In this document: positions 17,135 through 26,724 of the stretch, piece by piece
Layout of the letters: the number at the start of each line of letters is the position of its first letter
How positions within the stretch are numbered: position 1 is the first letter of the stretch
Assembly (NCBI GenBank): GCA_947629325.1
Contig: CANRDE010000007.1
Span: 1-51,472, forward strand
From: an uncultured Bacilli bacterium
GTDB taxonomy: Bacteria > Bacillota_I > Bacilli_A > RF39 > UBA660
Reading direction: 5' to 3'
Length of the DNA: 51,472 bases
Position numbers and translations under genes: made by a program
The notes under the pieces: generated by a model
Told to the model about the DNA's origin: nothing
What the model saw: the letters and a program-made list of their open reading frames with translations, nothing else
Databases searched by the model: none

Positions 17135-19312
17135 TTATTTTTCCTCTTTTTTAGTATCTTTTTCTTCTTTTTTTACATTTTTAGGTAAAGCTTCTTTTCT
17201 TGATAAATTTAATCTACCTCGATTATCATACCCCATAGATTTAACTATTATTTCATCGCCAACTTTTACAATATCGCTTGGTTTATTTACTCGCTTTTCA
17301 TCTAATTGCGAAACATGAACCATTCCTTCACATCCAGGCCATAATTCTACAAAGCAGCCAAAATCTTCTACTTTTATAACTTTACCCGTATATATTTTAC
17401 CAGTCTCAACTTCTCTAATTACTGATTCAATCATTTCTCTCGTCTTCTTAATAATTTGTTGATCACTATGATATATTATAACTCGGCCATCATCTTCTAA
17501 ATCGACTTTCACAGCATTTTTATCATTTACTGATTTGACATTACTAGCTTCCAAAATAATCTTAGTAATCATTTCGCCACCACGACCAATAACATCTTTA
17601 ATTTTTTCGGGATCAATATTAAAGGTTTCGATTTTAGGAGCATATTTACTTAATTCTTTTCGAGGGGCTGGAATAACTGTCTCAAACAAATCTAAAATTT
17701 GCATTCTAGCTTTTTTAGCTTGATCTAGAGCCTCTTGCAATATGTTTTTATTGACGCCATCAATTTTAATATCCATTTGCAAGGCACAAATTCCTTCTCG
17801 AGTACCTGCTACTTTAAAATCCATGTCTCCTAAATGATCTTCCATTCCTTGAATATCAGTTAGAATGGTATATTTATCATTATTTGTTATTAGCCCCATA
17901 GCAATACCCGCAACCGGCGCTTTTATAGGAACTCCAGCGGCCATCAAACTTAAACAACCAGCACAGATACTAGCTTGGCTAGAAGATCCATTACTCTCTA
18001 ATATTTCAGATACTACTCTAATAGTATAAGGAAATTCTTCTTCTGAAGGTATAACTTGAAGTAAAGCTCTCTCGCCTAAAGCCCCATGACCAATTTCTCT
18101 TCGACCAGGACTTCCATACCTACCTGTCTCGCCTACGCTAAATTGAGGGAAATTATAATGCAACATAAATCTTTTTTCTTCTTCAATCGATAAACCATCT
18201 AACATTTGACTTTCGCCTAAAGCTCCCAAAGTAGTTATGGATAAACTTTGAGTCTCTCCTCTTGTAAATAAAGCAGAACCATGAGTTCTAGGTAAAAGAT
18301 CAATCGCTGCACTAATTGGTCTTATTTCATCCATCTTTCGGCCATCAATTCTTATATGTTCATCAACAACTATTTTTCTAAAAACGTTGTATTGTACATT
18401 TTCAAATATTAAAGTGATTTTTGTCAGTAATTCTGTTAATTCTTCTGGTTTTAAGTTGGCCTCATTTTCTAACTTATATTTTTCTAAAACTTCATTTTTC
18501 AAATTTTCAATTGCTTCATACATTGAGGCTTTTTCTTTTATTCTTAAAGCTTCATCTAATCTTTTTTCTACTAAGTTCTTAACTTCATCTTTTAAGTCAT
18601 CACTAATTTCCAATTTTGGATAATCCATTTTTTCTTCGCCAATTTCAGCAATAATGTCAAGTTCAAATTGAACTAGTTTTTTGACTGCTTCATGGCCGAA
18701 TAATAAAGCTTCAAGCATATCTTGTTCAGAAACCTCTTTTGCTCCCGCTTCCACCATGTTTATAGCATCCATTGTTCCCGCTACAGTTAAATCAATATCT
18801 GATTGTTCTAACTCTTCCACAGAAGGATCAATAATAAATTCGCCATTGATTCTGCCAACTTTAACCGCTGCAACAGGCCCATTAAAAGGAATTTTACTTA
18901 TACAAGTTGCTAAACTAGAACCAAATAAAGCAGTTAACTCCGGAGAATTATCTTGATCCACACTTAATACTGTATTAACAATTTGCACTTCATTACGAAA
19001 ATCTTCTGGAAATAAAGGTCGCATTGGGCGGTCAATCATTCTGGCCGCTAAAGTGGCATTATCAGTAGGGCGCCCTTCTCTTTTAATAAAACCACCCGGG
19101 ATTTTTCCAACTGAATACAATTTCTCATTGTATAAAACCATTAATGGAAAAAAATCAGATAATATATTAGCGTTTTTAGAAACTACAGCGGTACTTAATA
19201 TAACGGTATCATTAAATCTAACTAAAACACTACCATGAGCTTGCTTAGCTAGTTCTCCATGTTCAACTACTAATTTTCTTCCATAGAAATCTAATTCAAA
19301 TACTTTTTTCAT
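17135..19312 (-). CDS. pnp: Polynucleotide phosphorylase
   Basis: Phosphorolytic 3'-5' exoribonuclease of the degradosome. Two RNase PH domains (about residues 10-145 and 320-460) flank an all-helical linker and are followed by KH ([22 protein letters not shown], about 555-610) and S1 domains ([29 protein letters not shown], about 630-695). Catalytic-core motifs [14 protein letters not shown] and the [14 protein letters not shown] loop are intact. It ends in a Lys/Glu tail. Length 725 is typical. It lies downstream of rpsO with an intervening hairpin, the classical arrangement. Confidence 0.97.
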   Translation of the reverse strand: MKKVFELDFYGRKLVVEHGELAKQAHGSVLVRFNDTVILSTAVVSKNANILSDFFPLMVLYNEKLYSVGKIPGGFIKREGRPTDNATLAARMIDRPMRPLFPEDFRNEVQIVNTVLSVDQDNSPELTALFGSSLATCISKIPFNGPVAAVKVGRINGEFIIDPSVEELEQSDIDLTVAGTMDAINMVEAGAKEVSEQDMLEALLFGHEAVKKLVQFELDIIAEIGEEKMDYPKLEISDDLKDEVKNLVEKRLDEALRIKEKASMYEAIENLKNEVLEKYKLENEANLKPEELTELLTKITLIFENVQYNVFRKIVVDEHIRIDGRKMDEIRPISAAIDLLPRTHGSALFTRGETQSLSITTLGALGESQMLDGLSIEEEKRFMLHYNFPQFSVGETGRYGSPGRREIGHGALGERALLQVIPSEEEFPYTIRVVSEILESNGSSSQASICAGCLSLMAAGVPIKAPVAGIAMGLITNNDKYTILTDIQGMEDHLGDMDFKVAGTREGICALQMDIKIDGVNKNILQEALDQAKKARMQILDLFETVIPAPRKELSKYAPKIETFNIDPEKIKDVIGRGGEMITKIILEASNVKSVNDKNAVKVDLEDDGRVIIYHSDQQIIKKTREMIESVIREVETGKIYTGKVIKVEDFGCFVELWPGCEGMVHVSQLDEKRVNKPSDIVKVGDEIIVKSMGYDNRGRLNLSRKEALPKNVKKEEKDTKKEEK

Positions 19313-19331
19313 TTCTACCTCTTTCTAAATA

Positions 19332-19359
19332 AAAAGGCACTAAAAATCTCAGTGCCTTT
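19332..19359 (-). terminator. rpsO-pnp intergenic hairpin
   Basis: On the minus strand AAAGGCACT pairs with AGTGCCTTT and runs into TTATTTAG. The stop codon of rpsO lies in the 5' arm. It may act as a partial terminator or RNase III site between rpsO and pnp. Confidence 0.75.
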
Positions 19360-19627
19360 ATTTTCTTAAATTTAATTTCTTGATTAATTCACGATAACTA
19401 ACTACATCATTATTTTTTAAATAATTAAGTAATTTTTTTCTTCTCCCAACTTTAATTAATAAACCTCTCTTAGAATGATAATCATGTTTGTGTTCTTGCA
19501 TATGAGCAGTTAAATCATTTATTTCTTTTGTCAAAATTGCTACTTGCACTTCTGCAGAACCACAATCTTTTTCATTCTTAGCAAAGTTTTTAATAATTTG
19601 AGCTTTTTCTTCTTTCTTTAAAGCCAT
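19358..19627 (-). CDS. rpsO: 30S ribosomal protein S15
   Basis: An 89-residue primary 16S rRNA binding protein with the standard helical core: NDLTAHMQEHKHDYHSKRGL followed by VGRRKKLLNYLKNNDVVSY. The length is exactly that of the family. ATG follows GAAAGGAAA. It has its own promoter about 100 bases upstream. The leader (19628-19708) may carry an S15 autoregulatory fold, but I could not demonstrate one. Confidence 0.97.
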   Translation of the reverse strand: MALKKEEKAQIIKNFAKNEKDCGSAEVQVAILTKEINDLTAHMQEHKHDYHSKRGLLIKVGRRKKLLNYLKNNDVVSYRELIKKLNLRK

Positions 19628-19708
19628 ACTTTTTTCCTTTCTATCTAATTGGTTTAAACTGAGACTAAAATCGGAAATCTTTTTAATCTAAGTAAAAACT
19701 TCTATTTA

Positions 19709-19737
19709 ATTATATTATAAAACTTAGAAAATGTAAA
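19709..19737 (-). promoter_or_regulatory. Promoter of rpsO-pnp
   Basis: TTTACA (19737-19732), 17-base spacer, TATAAT (19714-19709). A second overlapping TATAAT lies five bases upstream. Confidence 0.75.
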
Positions 19738-19762
19738 TAAAAAATCAGTTTTTTATTATGTT

Positions 19763-20599
19763 TTAAAATAAAATTTTTAAGTGGCCAATACCTTCTTCAA
19801 AATAATATAATGCTATTTCGGTGGCATTGTCTTTAAATAAAACAAAGCCTTCTGCCTCTAAAGTAATTACATTGCCATTAATAACTTTTTTCCTTAAATC
19901 ATCAGAAATATTTAATATTGTTAAATCTAATAAATCATCTATTTTTAAAACTTTATAATTGTTGTTTTCAATTTCGGCTAAAGTACTAGCATTCTCAATT
20001 GTAAATTTTCCCTGCCTGGTTCTTACTAAACTAGCCATACATCCCTTAACCTCTAATTTAGCACAAATATCTTTAACTAAGCTTCTAATATAAGTGCCTT
20101 TACTGACTACTGCTCTAAAGCTTATTTGATTTTCTTGATAACTTAAGAACTCAATTTCTTTAATTTTTACCCAATTTTGTGGTAAAGCAACGGGCTCATT
20201 ATTCCGAGCATATTCATACAATCTTTTACCACCAATATGTTTAGCGGAAAATAAAGGAATTGTTTGAAGATAATCGCCCTTAAAATTGGCTAATGTTTCC
20301 ATTATTTCACTAACTTCTAAAAGACGTGGGTTTTCTTCTTCAATAATCTTACCAGTAATATCAAGAGTATCAGTTTCGATACCTAATTTAATATTAGCAA
20401 TATATTCTTTATCTTCAGTCGTAATTAAACTAGCTAATTTAGTATATTTTCCAACTAAACATATAAGTACTCCTTCAGCCATTGGATCAAGAGTTCCGGT
20501 ATGGCCAATCTTTTTAGTTTTTAAAATTTTTCCTAGTTTATTGACAACATCACGACTTGTATAATTCTTTTCTTTTTTAACAATTATTCCTAAATTCAT
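19763..20599 (-). CDS. truB: tRNA pseudouridine(55) synthase
   Basis: Makes pseudouridine-55 in the T-loop of all elongator tRNAs. Motif KKIGHTGTLDPMAEGVLICLVG (split: KKIGHTGTLDPMAE and following) contains the catalytic Asp. Further family motifs are YIANIKLGIETDTLDITG and VVSKGTYIRSLVKDI. The last about 50 residues form a PUA-like C-terminus. Length 278 is slightly short. It is the last gene of the rimP-nusA-infB-rbfA operon, one base after the preceding ORF. Confidence 0.95.
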   Translation of the reverse strand: MNLGIIVKKEKNYTSRDVVNKLGKILKTKKIGHTGTLDPMAEGVLICLVGKYTKLASLITTEDKEYIANIKLGIETDTLDITGKIIEEENPRLLEVSEIMETLANFKGDYLQTIPLFSAKHIGGKRLYEYARNNEPVALPQNWVKIKEIEFLSYQENQISFRAVVSKGTYIRSLVKDICAKLEVKGCMASLVRTRQGKFTIENASTLAEIENNNYKVLKIDDLLDLTILNISDDLRKKVINGNVITLEAEGFVLFKDNATEIALYYFEEGIGHLKILF

Positions 20600-20600
20600 A

Positions 20601-21155
20601 TTATTTTAAATATTTACTATAAATATAAAAATCATTATCAGCATCTATAGTAATGTCTTCTTCCTCTTCTCTATAGCCAAGATTTGCTACTATCATTAAT
20701 AATGTTACTTCTTTCAAGGCAATTTCAATATTAATTTTATTAAAATTTTGTTTCCGATAATAGGCCTCTATAAACTCAATAGTAGATGTTCCAATTTTTT
20801 TAAAACTATCTTTATCATTTTCTAAAATACTAATAGCTGATACAGAAATCAATTGGGCTTCTTCTTTAATTTTAGCACAACCGCTTAATAACGAATCTTT
20901 ATAAATTAATAATATCTTTTCTTTGGCAGTAAAAGAGTTACACAATAAAACCGCTTTATTATAATTACTGGCATAAGCATCGATAATTTCGTTTTTCTCT
21001 CTGCTTAAAGAATTAAATTTCGTTACTTTGATAAAAGCTTCTTTTAAATCATATCCATTTTTCTTTTGATAGTAAATTTGAAAAGCTTTTATTATAAAAT
21101 CCTTTTCAAATTTACTCACTTTTTTAATACTTTTAATAACAAATTTTACTTCCAT
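20601..21155 (-). CDS. Hypothetical protein between rbfA and truB, 184 aa
   Basis: Unrecognised. It is soluble, largely helical and Lys/Ile-rich, with no Cys cluster, signal peptide or membrane segment. It sits tightly in the translation operon (6 bases after rbfA, one base before truB), so it is co-expressed with ribosome-maturation and tRNA-modification factors. That position is usually occupied directly by truB or by a DHH phosphoesterase (nrnA) in relatives, which this protein does not resemble. The role is unknown; a ribosome- or RNA-related function is inferred only from context. Confidence 0.7.
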   Translation of the reverse strand: MEVKFVIKSIKKVSKFEKDFIIKAFQIYYQKKNGYDLKEAFIKVTKFNSLSREKNEIIDAYASNYNKAVLLCNSFTAKEKILLIYKDSLLSGCAKIKEEAQLISVSAISILENDKDSFKKIGTSTIEFIEAYYRKQNFNKINIEIALKEVTLLMIVANLGYREEEEDITIDADNDFYIYSKYLK

Positions 21156-21161
21156 AACCCT

Positions 21162-21503
21162 CTAATTCTTATGAATATCTGAAATTATTTTTTCAATTTT
21201 AGTAGCATATTCTATAGATTCATCATAAACAAATCTCAATTCTGGAATATTGCGAGCTTCCAATACTTTACCTAAACATCCTCTTAAAAAGGGAGCAGCT
21301 TCTTGCATTTCCTTTTCTATTTCCTTATGAGTTAAATCACTTATACTGGTAAAGAAAATCTTAGCACAACTTAAATCTTTACTTAATTCTATGTCCGTTA
21401 AAGTTACACTCTTTAATAAATTATCATCTGTTTCCGTTAAAATAATATTACTTAAATATTTAATAATATCACTAGCTAAGCGTTCTATTTTATGGCTAGC
21501 CAT
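21162..21503 (-). CDS. rbfA: Ribosome-binding factor A
   Basis: Binds the 30S subunit late in assembly and helps mature the 16S 5' end and helix 1. The KH-like fold is evident from ERLASDIIKYLSNIIL, SKDLSCAKIFF and LRGCLGKVLEARNIPELRFVYDESI. A longer frame reaches 21557, but ATG at 21503 is placed correctly behind GAGGT. The resulting 113 residues match the family and start with MASHKIERL. Its start overlaps the infB stop by 8 bases, implying translational coupling. Confidence 0.95.
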   Translation of the reverse strand: MASHKIERLASDIIKYLSNIILTETDDNLLKSVTLTDIELSKDLSCAKIFFTSISDLTHKEIEKEMQEAAPFLRGCLGKVLEARNIPELRFVYDESIEYATKIEKIISDIHKN

Positions 21504-23604
21504 TCTTAACCTCAACCATTTCGTATGCTTCAATAACGTCATTTTCTTTAATATCATTAAAATTTTCTAAAGTAATACCACATTCAAATCCTTTTTTCAT
21601 TTCTTTAACAGATTCTTTGCCCCTTTGTAAAGATGATATTTTATCTTCGGCTATGACAACCCCGTCGCGAATTAATCTAATATTGGCATTATTTTTTATA
21701 ACACCATCCGTAACATAACAACCAGCAATATTGCCAATTTTAGAAAATTTGAAAATTTTTCTTATTTCTGCAGTTCCCATAATTTTTTCTTCATATTCCG
21801 GATCCAACATACCTTTAATGGCTAATTCCATATCTTCCACTAATTTATAGATAATAGTATATAATCTAATATCAACATTATATTCTTTAGCAATCTCTTT
21901 AGTCGTATTATTAGGAACAACATTAAAGCCAATGATTAAGGCATCCGAAGCATTAGCCAAAACTACATCACTTTCGGTAATTGTACCAATTCCACTCCGA
22001 ATTACTTTAACCACAACATCACCGATATTTATTTTTTCTAATGCATTTTTAACGGCTTCTTCACTACCTCTAACATCGGTTTTTAAAACCACATTAACTT
22101 CTTTTTGACCTGATTCAATTTTCTTAAACAAATCATCTAAAGATACAACATCTTGTTTATATTTAGAAGTATTTAAATTTTTCCGTTTATTAGCTATTTC
22201 TTTGGCTTTAGCTTCTGTTTCAAAAGCCATAAATTTATCACCAGCTTCTGGAGTTTCAGATATTCCGGTTACTTCCACTGGTGTAGATGGACCGGCTTCA
22301 ACTATAGATTCGCCTAAATCATTTTTCATAGTTCTTACCTTGCCAAAATGTTCACCTACAACGATAGGATCACCAATTCTTAAGGTACCATTTTGAATAA
22401 TAAATGAGGCAATACCACCAATATTTTTATCTAATTTTGATTCAATAACAGATCCAGTTGCATATCGGTTAGGATTGGCTTTATAATCATTGACTTCGGC
22501 GATTGTTTCAATAGTTTCTAATAATAAGTCAATTCCCTCTCCTGTATGAGCCGATATTTTAATAAATGGAGTTTCGCCACCCCATTCTTCAGGAGTAATG
22601 CCGTCTTGGGCCATTTCTGTATATATTTTTTCCGGATTAGCTTCAGGCTTATCAATTTTATTAACTGCTACAATAATTGGAACGCCAGCACTTTTAGCGT
22701 GATCAATAGCTTCTTTTGTTTGGGGCATAACACCATCATCAGCCGCTACAATAATAATTACAATATCTGTAACACTAGCTCCCCGAGCCCGCATTTCGGT
22801 AAACGCCGCATGACCTGGGGTATCAATGAATGTTATTTTATTGCCATTATGATCTATTTGATAAGCTCCAATATGTTGGGTAATTCCTCCAAATTCTCCT
22901 TCAACAACATGAGAATGGCGAATATAATCAAGAAGAGTTGTTTTACCATGATCAACATGACCCATAATTGTTACTATTGGAGGCCTTTTAATTAGATCTT
23001 CTTCTTTATCAATTATTTCATATTCCTCAAAATTAGCTAAATCTTGAGTTTCTTCCTTTTTTAAGGTTTTATTATAATCTAAAGTGACTATTTCGGCAGT
23101 TTCGAAATCTATAGAATCATTTAAACTTAGCATTAAACCTAAAGACATTAATTTTTTGATAATATCAGTGCCACTGACATCCAAAGCTTTAGATAATTCC
23201 ATAACACTCATACCTTGTTTATATAAAACAATATTTTCGCTAGTCTCAGAATTACTCATTAACTTTTCTTTATGTTTATACATCTCTTTTTTTAATAATT
23301 TATAATTATCTTTAGACTCCGTATTATTGTCTTTTTTCTTCAACTTTTGCTTTTTAGATGTATTAGACTCTGATATATTTTTACTTTCCATTATATCAAT
23401 AGCAATATTCTCTACCAATTCATCTTCATCATAAGTAATATCATCATCAGTACTAATTAAGTTTAAGGTATTATCTAACATAATTATGTCATCATCCATC
23501 AAGACATCATCACCAGTAGTAGCTTTTATTCCTAACTCACGGCATTTTTTTAAAACTTCTGCTACTGATAAATTGATATCACGAGCGTATTCTTTTACAT
23601 TCAT
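21496..23604 (-). CDS. infB: Translation initiation factor IF-2
   Basis: GTPase that brings initiator tRNA to the 30S subunit and promotes subunit joining. Two N-terminal IF2-N modules (about residues 1-50 and 120-170) flank a charged linker. The G domain begins with [14 protein letters not shown] and carries DTPGHAAF and NKIDK. Domains II-IV follow. At 702 residues the linker is short, as in many A+T-rich Bacillota. GAAAGGAG precedes the ATG. It is in the operon with rnpM upstream and rbfA downstream. Confidence 0.97.
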   Translation of the reverse strand: MNVKEYARDINLSVAEVLKKCRELGIKATTGDDVLMDDDIIMLDNTLNLISTDDDITYDEDELVENIAIDIMESKNISESNTSKKQKLKKKDNNTESKDNYKLLKKEMYKHKEKLMSNSETSENIVLYKQGMSVMELSKALDVSGTDIIKKLMSLGLMLSLNDSIDFETAEIVTLDYNKTLKKEETQDLANFEEYEIIDKEEDLIKRPPIVTIMGHVDHGKTTLLDYIRHSHVVEGEFGGITQHIGAYQIDHNGNKITFIDTPGHAAFTEMRARGASVTDIVIIIVAADDGVMPQTKEAIDHAKSAGVPIIVAVNKIDKPEANPEKIYTEMAQDGITPEEWGGETPFIKISAHTGEGIDLLLETIETIAEVNDYKANPNRYATGSVIESKLDKNIGGIASFIIQNGTLRIGDPIVVGEHFGKVRTMKNDLGESIVEAGPSTPVEVTGISETPEAGDKFMAFETEAKAKEIANKRKNLNTSKYKQDVVSLDDLFKKIESGQKEVNVVLKTDVRGSEEAVKNALEKINIGDVVVKVIRSGIGTITESDVVLANASDALIIGFNVVPNNTTKEIAKEYNVDIRLYTIIYKLVEDMELAIKGMLDPEYEEKIMGTAEIRKIFKFSKIGNIAGCYVTDGVIKNNANIRLIRDGVVIAEDKISSLQRGKESVKEMKKGFECGITLENFNDIKENDVIEAYEMVEVKNG

Positions 23605-23619
23605 GTTTTTTCTCCTTTC

Positions 23620-23880
23620 TTATTTTAATAATTCATTCAAACTATTAAAAATTTCATCTTCAACTTCTATTTCTAAATTCTTATCTAAAATTTTGCTTTT
23701 TTGCGCTTTAGCAAAAACTTCAGCATCTTTTTTTAAATAAACTCCCCGTCCATTTTTTTTGCCGGTTAAATCTATTTCTACTTTTCCTTCGGGAGTTCTT
23801 ACTATTCTAATTAAATCTTTCTTCTCACATTTTTCGCGGGTTACAACACATGTCCGCATTGGTATTTTTCTCTGTTTCAT
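23620..23880 (-). CDS. rnpM: YlxR-family RNase P modulator / RNA-binding protein
   Basis: An 86-residue DUF448 protein with MRTCVVTREKCEKKDLIRIVR and NGRGVYLKKD. In Bacillus the family member binds RNase P RNA and modulates its activity. It lies between nusA and infB as usual. The L7Ae-like gene (ylxQ) that often follows it is absent: only 15 bases separate it from infB. Confidence 0.9.
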   Translation of the reverse strand: MKQRKIPMRTCVVTREKCEKKDLIRIVRTPEGKVEIDLTGKKNGRGVYLKKDAEVFAKAQKSKILDKNLEIEVEDEIFNSLNELLK

Positions 23881-23891
23881 TTTCCCCTCTT

Positions 23892-25004
23892 TTATTTATT
23901 TCCTTCTTCATTAATTTGAGATAAGGTTTTAATTTCTAATTTGTATTTAGTTAATTTGCTAGCCAATCTAATATTGCTGCCTTTTTTTCCAATAGCTAAA
24001 CTTAAATTATCATCTGTTACAATAGCTAAAGCCTCTTTTTTAATTTCATCAGTTATATTAACTATAACATTTTTAGCTGGAGATAGAGCATTGGCAATAA
24101 AAATTTTAGGATCTTCATCATATAAAATTAAATCTACTCTTTCGCCATTTAACTCTTTAAGAATATTACCAATTCTACTTCCTTTTTCTCCAATACAAGC
24201 GCCAATAGCATCTATTCTTTCATTAGTGGAATAAACAGCTACTTTACTTCTATTACCGGCATCTCTTGCGACGCCATATAAAACAATGGAACCGTCTTGT
24301 AATTCTGGAATCATAGTTTCAAATAATCTCTTAACAAAGCCATAATGTTTTCGGGAAGTCATAATTACGGGACCTTTTGTTCCATTTTCCACTTTAGTTA
24401 TATAAACTCTTATATTAGATCCCATTTTAATAGTTTCACCAGGAATTATTTCAGATTTAGGTAATATTCCTCTTGTTCTTCCTAAATCAATATAATAATT
24501 TTTTTGATCTTCCATGGCTACCATACCTAGCATCATTTCAAATTCTTTATCAGCAAATTCTTCAATAATACTGTTTTTTTCAGCTTCTCTAATTTTTTGT
24601 GTTACTACTTGTTTAGCAGTTCCGGCGGCAACCCGGCCAAAATCTTTAGGAGTTACTTCTTTTTCAATCGTATCGCCAACTTTAGCATCGGCTTTAATTT
24701 TTTTAGCATCTTCTAACAAAATTTGCGCATCAATATTTATTTTAGGCGGAACTTCAATAATATTTCCTTCACTATCTTCTTCTTCCGTACCTTCATCAAT
24801 CTCGTCCACTACTACTAAATAAGAATATACTTTTATTTCACCAGTTTCTCGATTTATATCTACTCTTACATTGGTTTTTGAGTCAAAATTTTTCTTATAA
24901 GCTGTTTGTAATGCTAAAGTCATAGCCTCAAAAACAACATCAGCACTAATATTTTTTTCTTTAACTATATTATCTAATGCTTTAATAAATGCTTTACTAT
25001 CCAT
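23892..25004 (-). CDS. nusA: Transcription termination/antitermination factor NusA
   Basis: RNA polymerase accessory factor for pausing, intrinsic termination and antitermination. The N-terminal RNAP-binding domain (1-125) is followed by S1 (about 135-200, YYIDLGRTRGILPKSEIIPGE) and tandem KH domains (IDAIGACIGEKGSRIGNIL and LSLAIGKKGSNIRLASKLTKY). At 370 residues it lacks the C-terminal acidic repeats of proteobacteria, as normal for Gram-positives. It starts two bases after the rimP stop. Confidence 0.96.
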   Translation of the reverse strand: MDSKAFIKALDNIVKEKNISADVVFEAMTLALQTAYKKNFDSKTNVRVDINRETGEIKVYSYLVVVDEIDEGTEEEDSEGNIIEVPPKINIDAQILLEDAKKIKADAKVGDTIEKEVTPKDFGRVAAGTAKQVVTQKIREAEKNSIIEEFADKEFEMMLGMVAMEDQKNYYIDLGRTRGILPKSEIIPGETIKMGSNIRVYITKVENGTKGPVIMTSRKHYGFVKRLFETMIPELQDGSIVLYGVARDAGNRSKVAVYSTNERIDAIGACIGEKGSRIGNILKELNGERVDLILYDEDPKIFIANALSPAKNVIVNITDEIKKEALAIVTDDNLSLAIGKKGSNIRLASKLTKYKLEIKTLSQINEEGNK

Positions 25005-25006
25005 TT

Positions 25007-25261
25007 TTAATTATTACCTCTTTCCTTACTTATAACATCTAAAATATATTCACTATCACATACATCATATTCATCAATGATTGGATTAATTATATTAGTG
25101 GCTTCCACAATACTATCCAAATCTATTCCCCCTATTTTATCTAAAACTACTGTGAGAAAAGTATATTTTCCTCTTTTTTCTAAATAAACTTCATCAACGA
25201 TTATTTCTTTAGGAAGTAAAACTTTCTCTAATTCTTCTTTTAACTTATTTATTTTTTCCAT
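25007..25261 (-). CDS. rimP: Short RimP (ribosome maturation factor, N-terminal domain only)
   Basis: The gene is in the standard RimP place before nusA. The N-terminal alpha/beta domain is recognisable: LTVVLDKIGGIDLDSIVEATNIINPIIDEYD. The protein ends after about 84 residues, at DVISKERGNN, where the family normally continues for about 70 more residues with an SH3-like domain (usual length about 150). The nusA start follows within two bases, so no remnant of the missing domain exists downstream. ATG at 25261 lies behind AGAGGTGAG, and the GTG two codons earlier overlaps that site. Confidence 0.8.
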   Translation of the reverse strand: MEKINKLKEELEKVLLPKEIIVDEVYLEKRGKYTFLTVVLDKIGGIDLDSIVEATNIINPIIDEYDVCDSEYILDVISKERGNN

Positions 25262-25280
25262 ACTCACCTCTAACTAATAA

Positions 25281-25305
25281 TAAAAGTGGGAATTTCTGCC
25301 CACTT
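25281..25305 (-). terminator. Terminator-like hairpin in the leader of the rimP-nusA operon
   Basis: AAGTGGG and CCCACTT pair around an eight-base loop and run into TTTATTATT on the minus strand. It lies about 10 bases after the predicted start of the rimP-nusA message and also just downstream of the UPF0316 gene, so it can end that transcript and attenuate the next. Confidence 0.8.
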
Positions 25306-25319
25306 AAATCTGTACAAGT

Positions 25320-25348
25320 ATTATATCAAAATTATAAATAATATACAA
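25320..25348 (-). promoter_or_regulatory. Promoter of the rimP-nusA-infB-truB operon
   Basis: TTGTAT (25348-25343), 17-base spacer, perfect TATAAT (25325-25320), starting directly after the UPF0316 stop codon. Confidence 0.8.
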
Positions 25349-25858
25349 CTATTTTATTAGTCCATTTTGAACAATTTTCGTATCACTAACTACAATAAAA
25401 GCATTTTTGTCAAATCTTTTGACTATATTTATTAATTCTTTTAACTTACTATTATTAACTTGAATATATAACATATCTTTATTATTGCCTTCATAATCAT
25501 TTTTTAATTCTAAAACAGATAAGGCATATCCTTTTTGACGCAAATTATTTGTTAACTTTTCTGAATTTTTTTTCACCACAATTTGTACGCTTACAATACC
25601 TTTAATAAATTTTTTAGATAATAAAGATCCAATAAAAGTTCCAGTTGCATACCCGCCAGCATATGAAATAGCTATTAAAAAAGCATTGCCATTCGTATTA
25701 AGGGTTTCTCTTGCTACCGCATACCATACCAATACTTCAAAAAAAGCAATAATAAATGGTTGAATGGTTTTGCCCCGGACAAAAAATACTGTTCTAATAG
25801 TTCCTAAAGTTACATCAACAATTCGAGCGGCAAAAATCTCTAAACAAGTTAATAACAT
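25349..25858 (-). CDS. UPF0316 (YebE-like, DUF2179) membrane protein
   Basis: A 169-residue protein with three N-terminal membrane segments (about residues 2-90: LEIFAARIVDVTLGTIRTVF, IIAFFEVLVWYAVA, ISYAGGYATGTFIGSLL) and a C-terminal cytoplasmic DUF2179 domain (about 95-165). The family is conserved in Bacilli without a firm function. ATG follows AAAGGAGG. It is 12 bases after the small membrane-protein gene upstream and shares its promoter. Confidence 0.88.
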   Translation of the reverse strand: MLLTCLEIFAARIVDVTLGTIRTVFFVRGKTIQPFIIAFFEVLVWYAVARETLNTNGNAFLIAISYAGGYATGTFIGSLLSKKFIKGIVSVQIVVKKNSEKLTNNLRQKGYALSVLELKNDYEGNNKDMLYIQVNNSKLKELINIVKRFDKNAFIVVSDTKIVQNGLIK

Positions 25859-25870
25859 AATCCTCCTTTA

Positions 25871-26077
25871 CTAATTTGTAAAGATGATTATCATTATTAA
25901 TAAAAGAAAAAATAATATAAAGCCGATTACAAATCCCCACATTACAGCGTGATTTTCTTCGTCTCTTCTCACAATATTTTCATTATCATGATTATACATT
26001 TCACTTTTTAATTTAACTTCTGGTTTATCTTGATTTAATTCATCTTTTTCAAATTCGTATTCTTTTTCTTCTTCCAT
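25871..26077 (-). CDS. Small acidic single-pass membrane protein, 68 aa
   Basis: The first 43 residues are highly charged (Glu/Asp/Lys) and presumably cytoplasmic. A C-terminal membrane segment follows (about 46-66, WGFVIGFILFFLLLIMIIIF), giving a tail-anchored topology. No family is recognised. It is co-transcribed with the UPF0316 gene and preceded by an extended -10 promoter at 26104-26112. Confidence 0.65.
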   Translation of the reverse strand: MEEEKEYEFEKDELNQDKPEVKLKSEMYNHDNENIVRRDEENHAVMWGFVIGFILFFLLLIMIIIFTN

Positions 26078-26103
26078 TATTTATTTTCCTACTTTCTATA
26101 AAA

Positions 26104-26112
26104 ATTATACCA
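26104..26112 (-). promoter_or_regulatory. Extended -10 promoter for the 68-aa/UPF0316 pair
   Basis: TGGTATAAT on the minus strand (TGn before a perfect -10). No good -35 is needed or seen. Confidence 0.55.
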
Positions 26113-26141
26113 AATTTTCACAAAAAAGAAATAGCTAATTT

Positions 26142-26162
26142 AAAAAAGCTCTATTGAGCTTT
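26142..26162 (-). terminator. Terminator of the cotJ operon
   Basis: AAAGCTC pairs with GAGCTTT around a four-base loop and is followed by TTTT on the minus strand, just past the cotJC stop. Confidence 0.85.
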
Positions 26163-26166
26163 CTTT

Positions 26167-26724
26167 TTAATATCCTTTGCTTTTATAATATTCATATAAT
26201 TCTTTAAAACGATTAAAATGAACCACTTCTCTTTGTCTTAAAAACAAAAGAGGGGCAAGAACATTTTCATCAGTAGTCAAATCAATTAAATTTTCATATA
26301 CTGCTCTTGCTTTTTGCTCGGCAGCCATATCTTCCATTAAATCAGCAATCGGATCAGCGGTAACAGCAAAATAGGTAGCTGTAAATGGTACTCCGGATGC
26401 ATCAACAGGATAAATCCCCTTGTTATGATCAGCATAATATGATGCTAAGCCGGCTTCTTCTAGTTCTTTAACGGTTGCATTTTTGGTAAGTTGCGATACC
26501 ATCGTACAAATCATTTCACAATGTCCTAATTCTTCTGTACTAATATCATTTAATAAAGCTTTTCCTTTATCATCCGGCATTGTAAATTTTTGGCTGAAAT
26601 AACGCATTGCAGCGGCCAATTCGCCATTAGCACCACCAAACTGAGTTAATAAGTATTTAGCCATTCTTAAGTCTTTCTTAGTAATATTAATTGGATAATT
26701 GGTGTGTTTAACATATTTAAACAT
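26167..26724 (-). CDS. cotJC: Spore coat protein CotJC, manganese-catalase family
   Basis: A 185-residue ferritin-like four-helix protein of the Mn-catalase family, found in the spore coat. Metal-ligand-bearing helices are visible: GANGELAAAMRYFSQ, ISTEELGHCEMI, DMAAEQKARAVYENLI and LRQREVVHFNRF. Length is normal. Its start overlaps the upstream cotJA-cotJB gene by 8 bases, so they are coupled. In Bacillus the cotJ operon is switched on in the mother cell, which matches the promoter seen upstream. Confidence 0.95.
   Translation of the reverse strand: MFKYVKHTNYPINITKKDLRMAKYLLTQFGGANGELAAAMRYFSQKFTMPDDKGKALLNDISTEELGHCEMICTMVSQLTKNATVKELEEAGLASYYADHNKGIYPVDASGVPFTATYFAVTADPIADLMEDMAAEQKARAVYENLIDLTTDENVLAPLLFLRQREVVHFNRFKELYEYYKSKGY

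Noticed and set aside
19628-19708. S15 autoregulatory leader before rpsO
   Set aside because: No convincing pseudoknot or three-way junction could be drawn by eye in this A+T-rich leader.
24514-24822. Plus-strand 102-codon frame opposite nusA, and similar frames opposite pnp and infB
   Set aside because: Ser/Ile-rich antisense shadows of conserved housekeeping genes.
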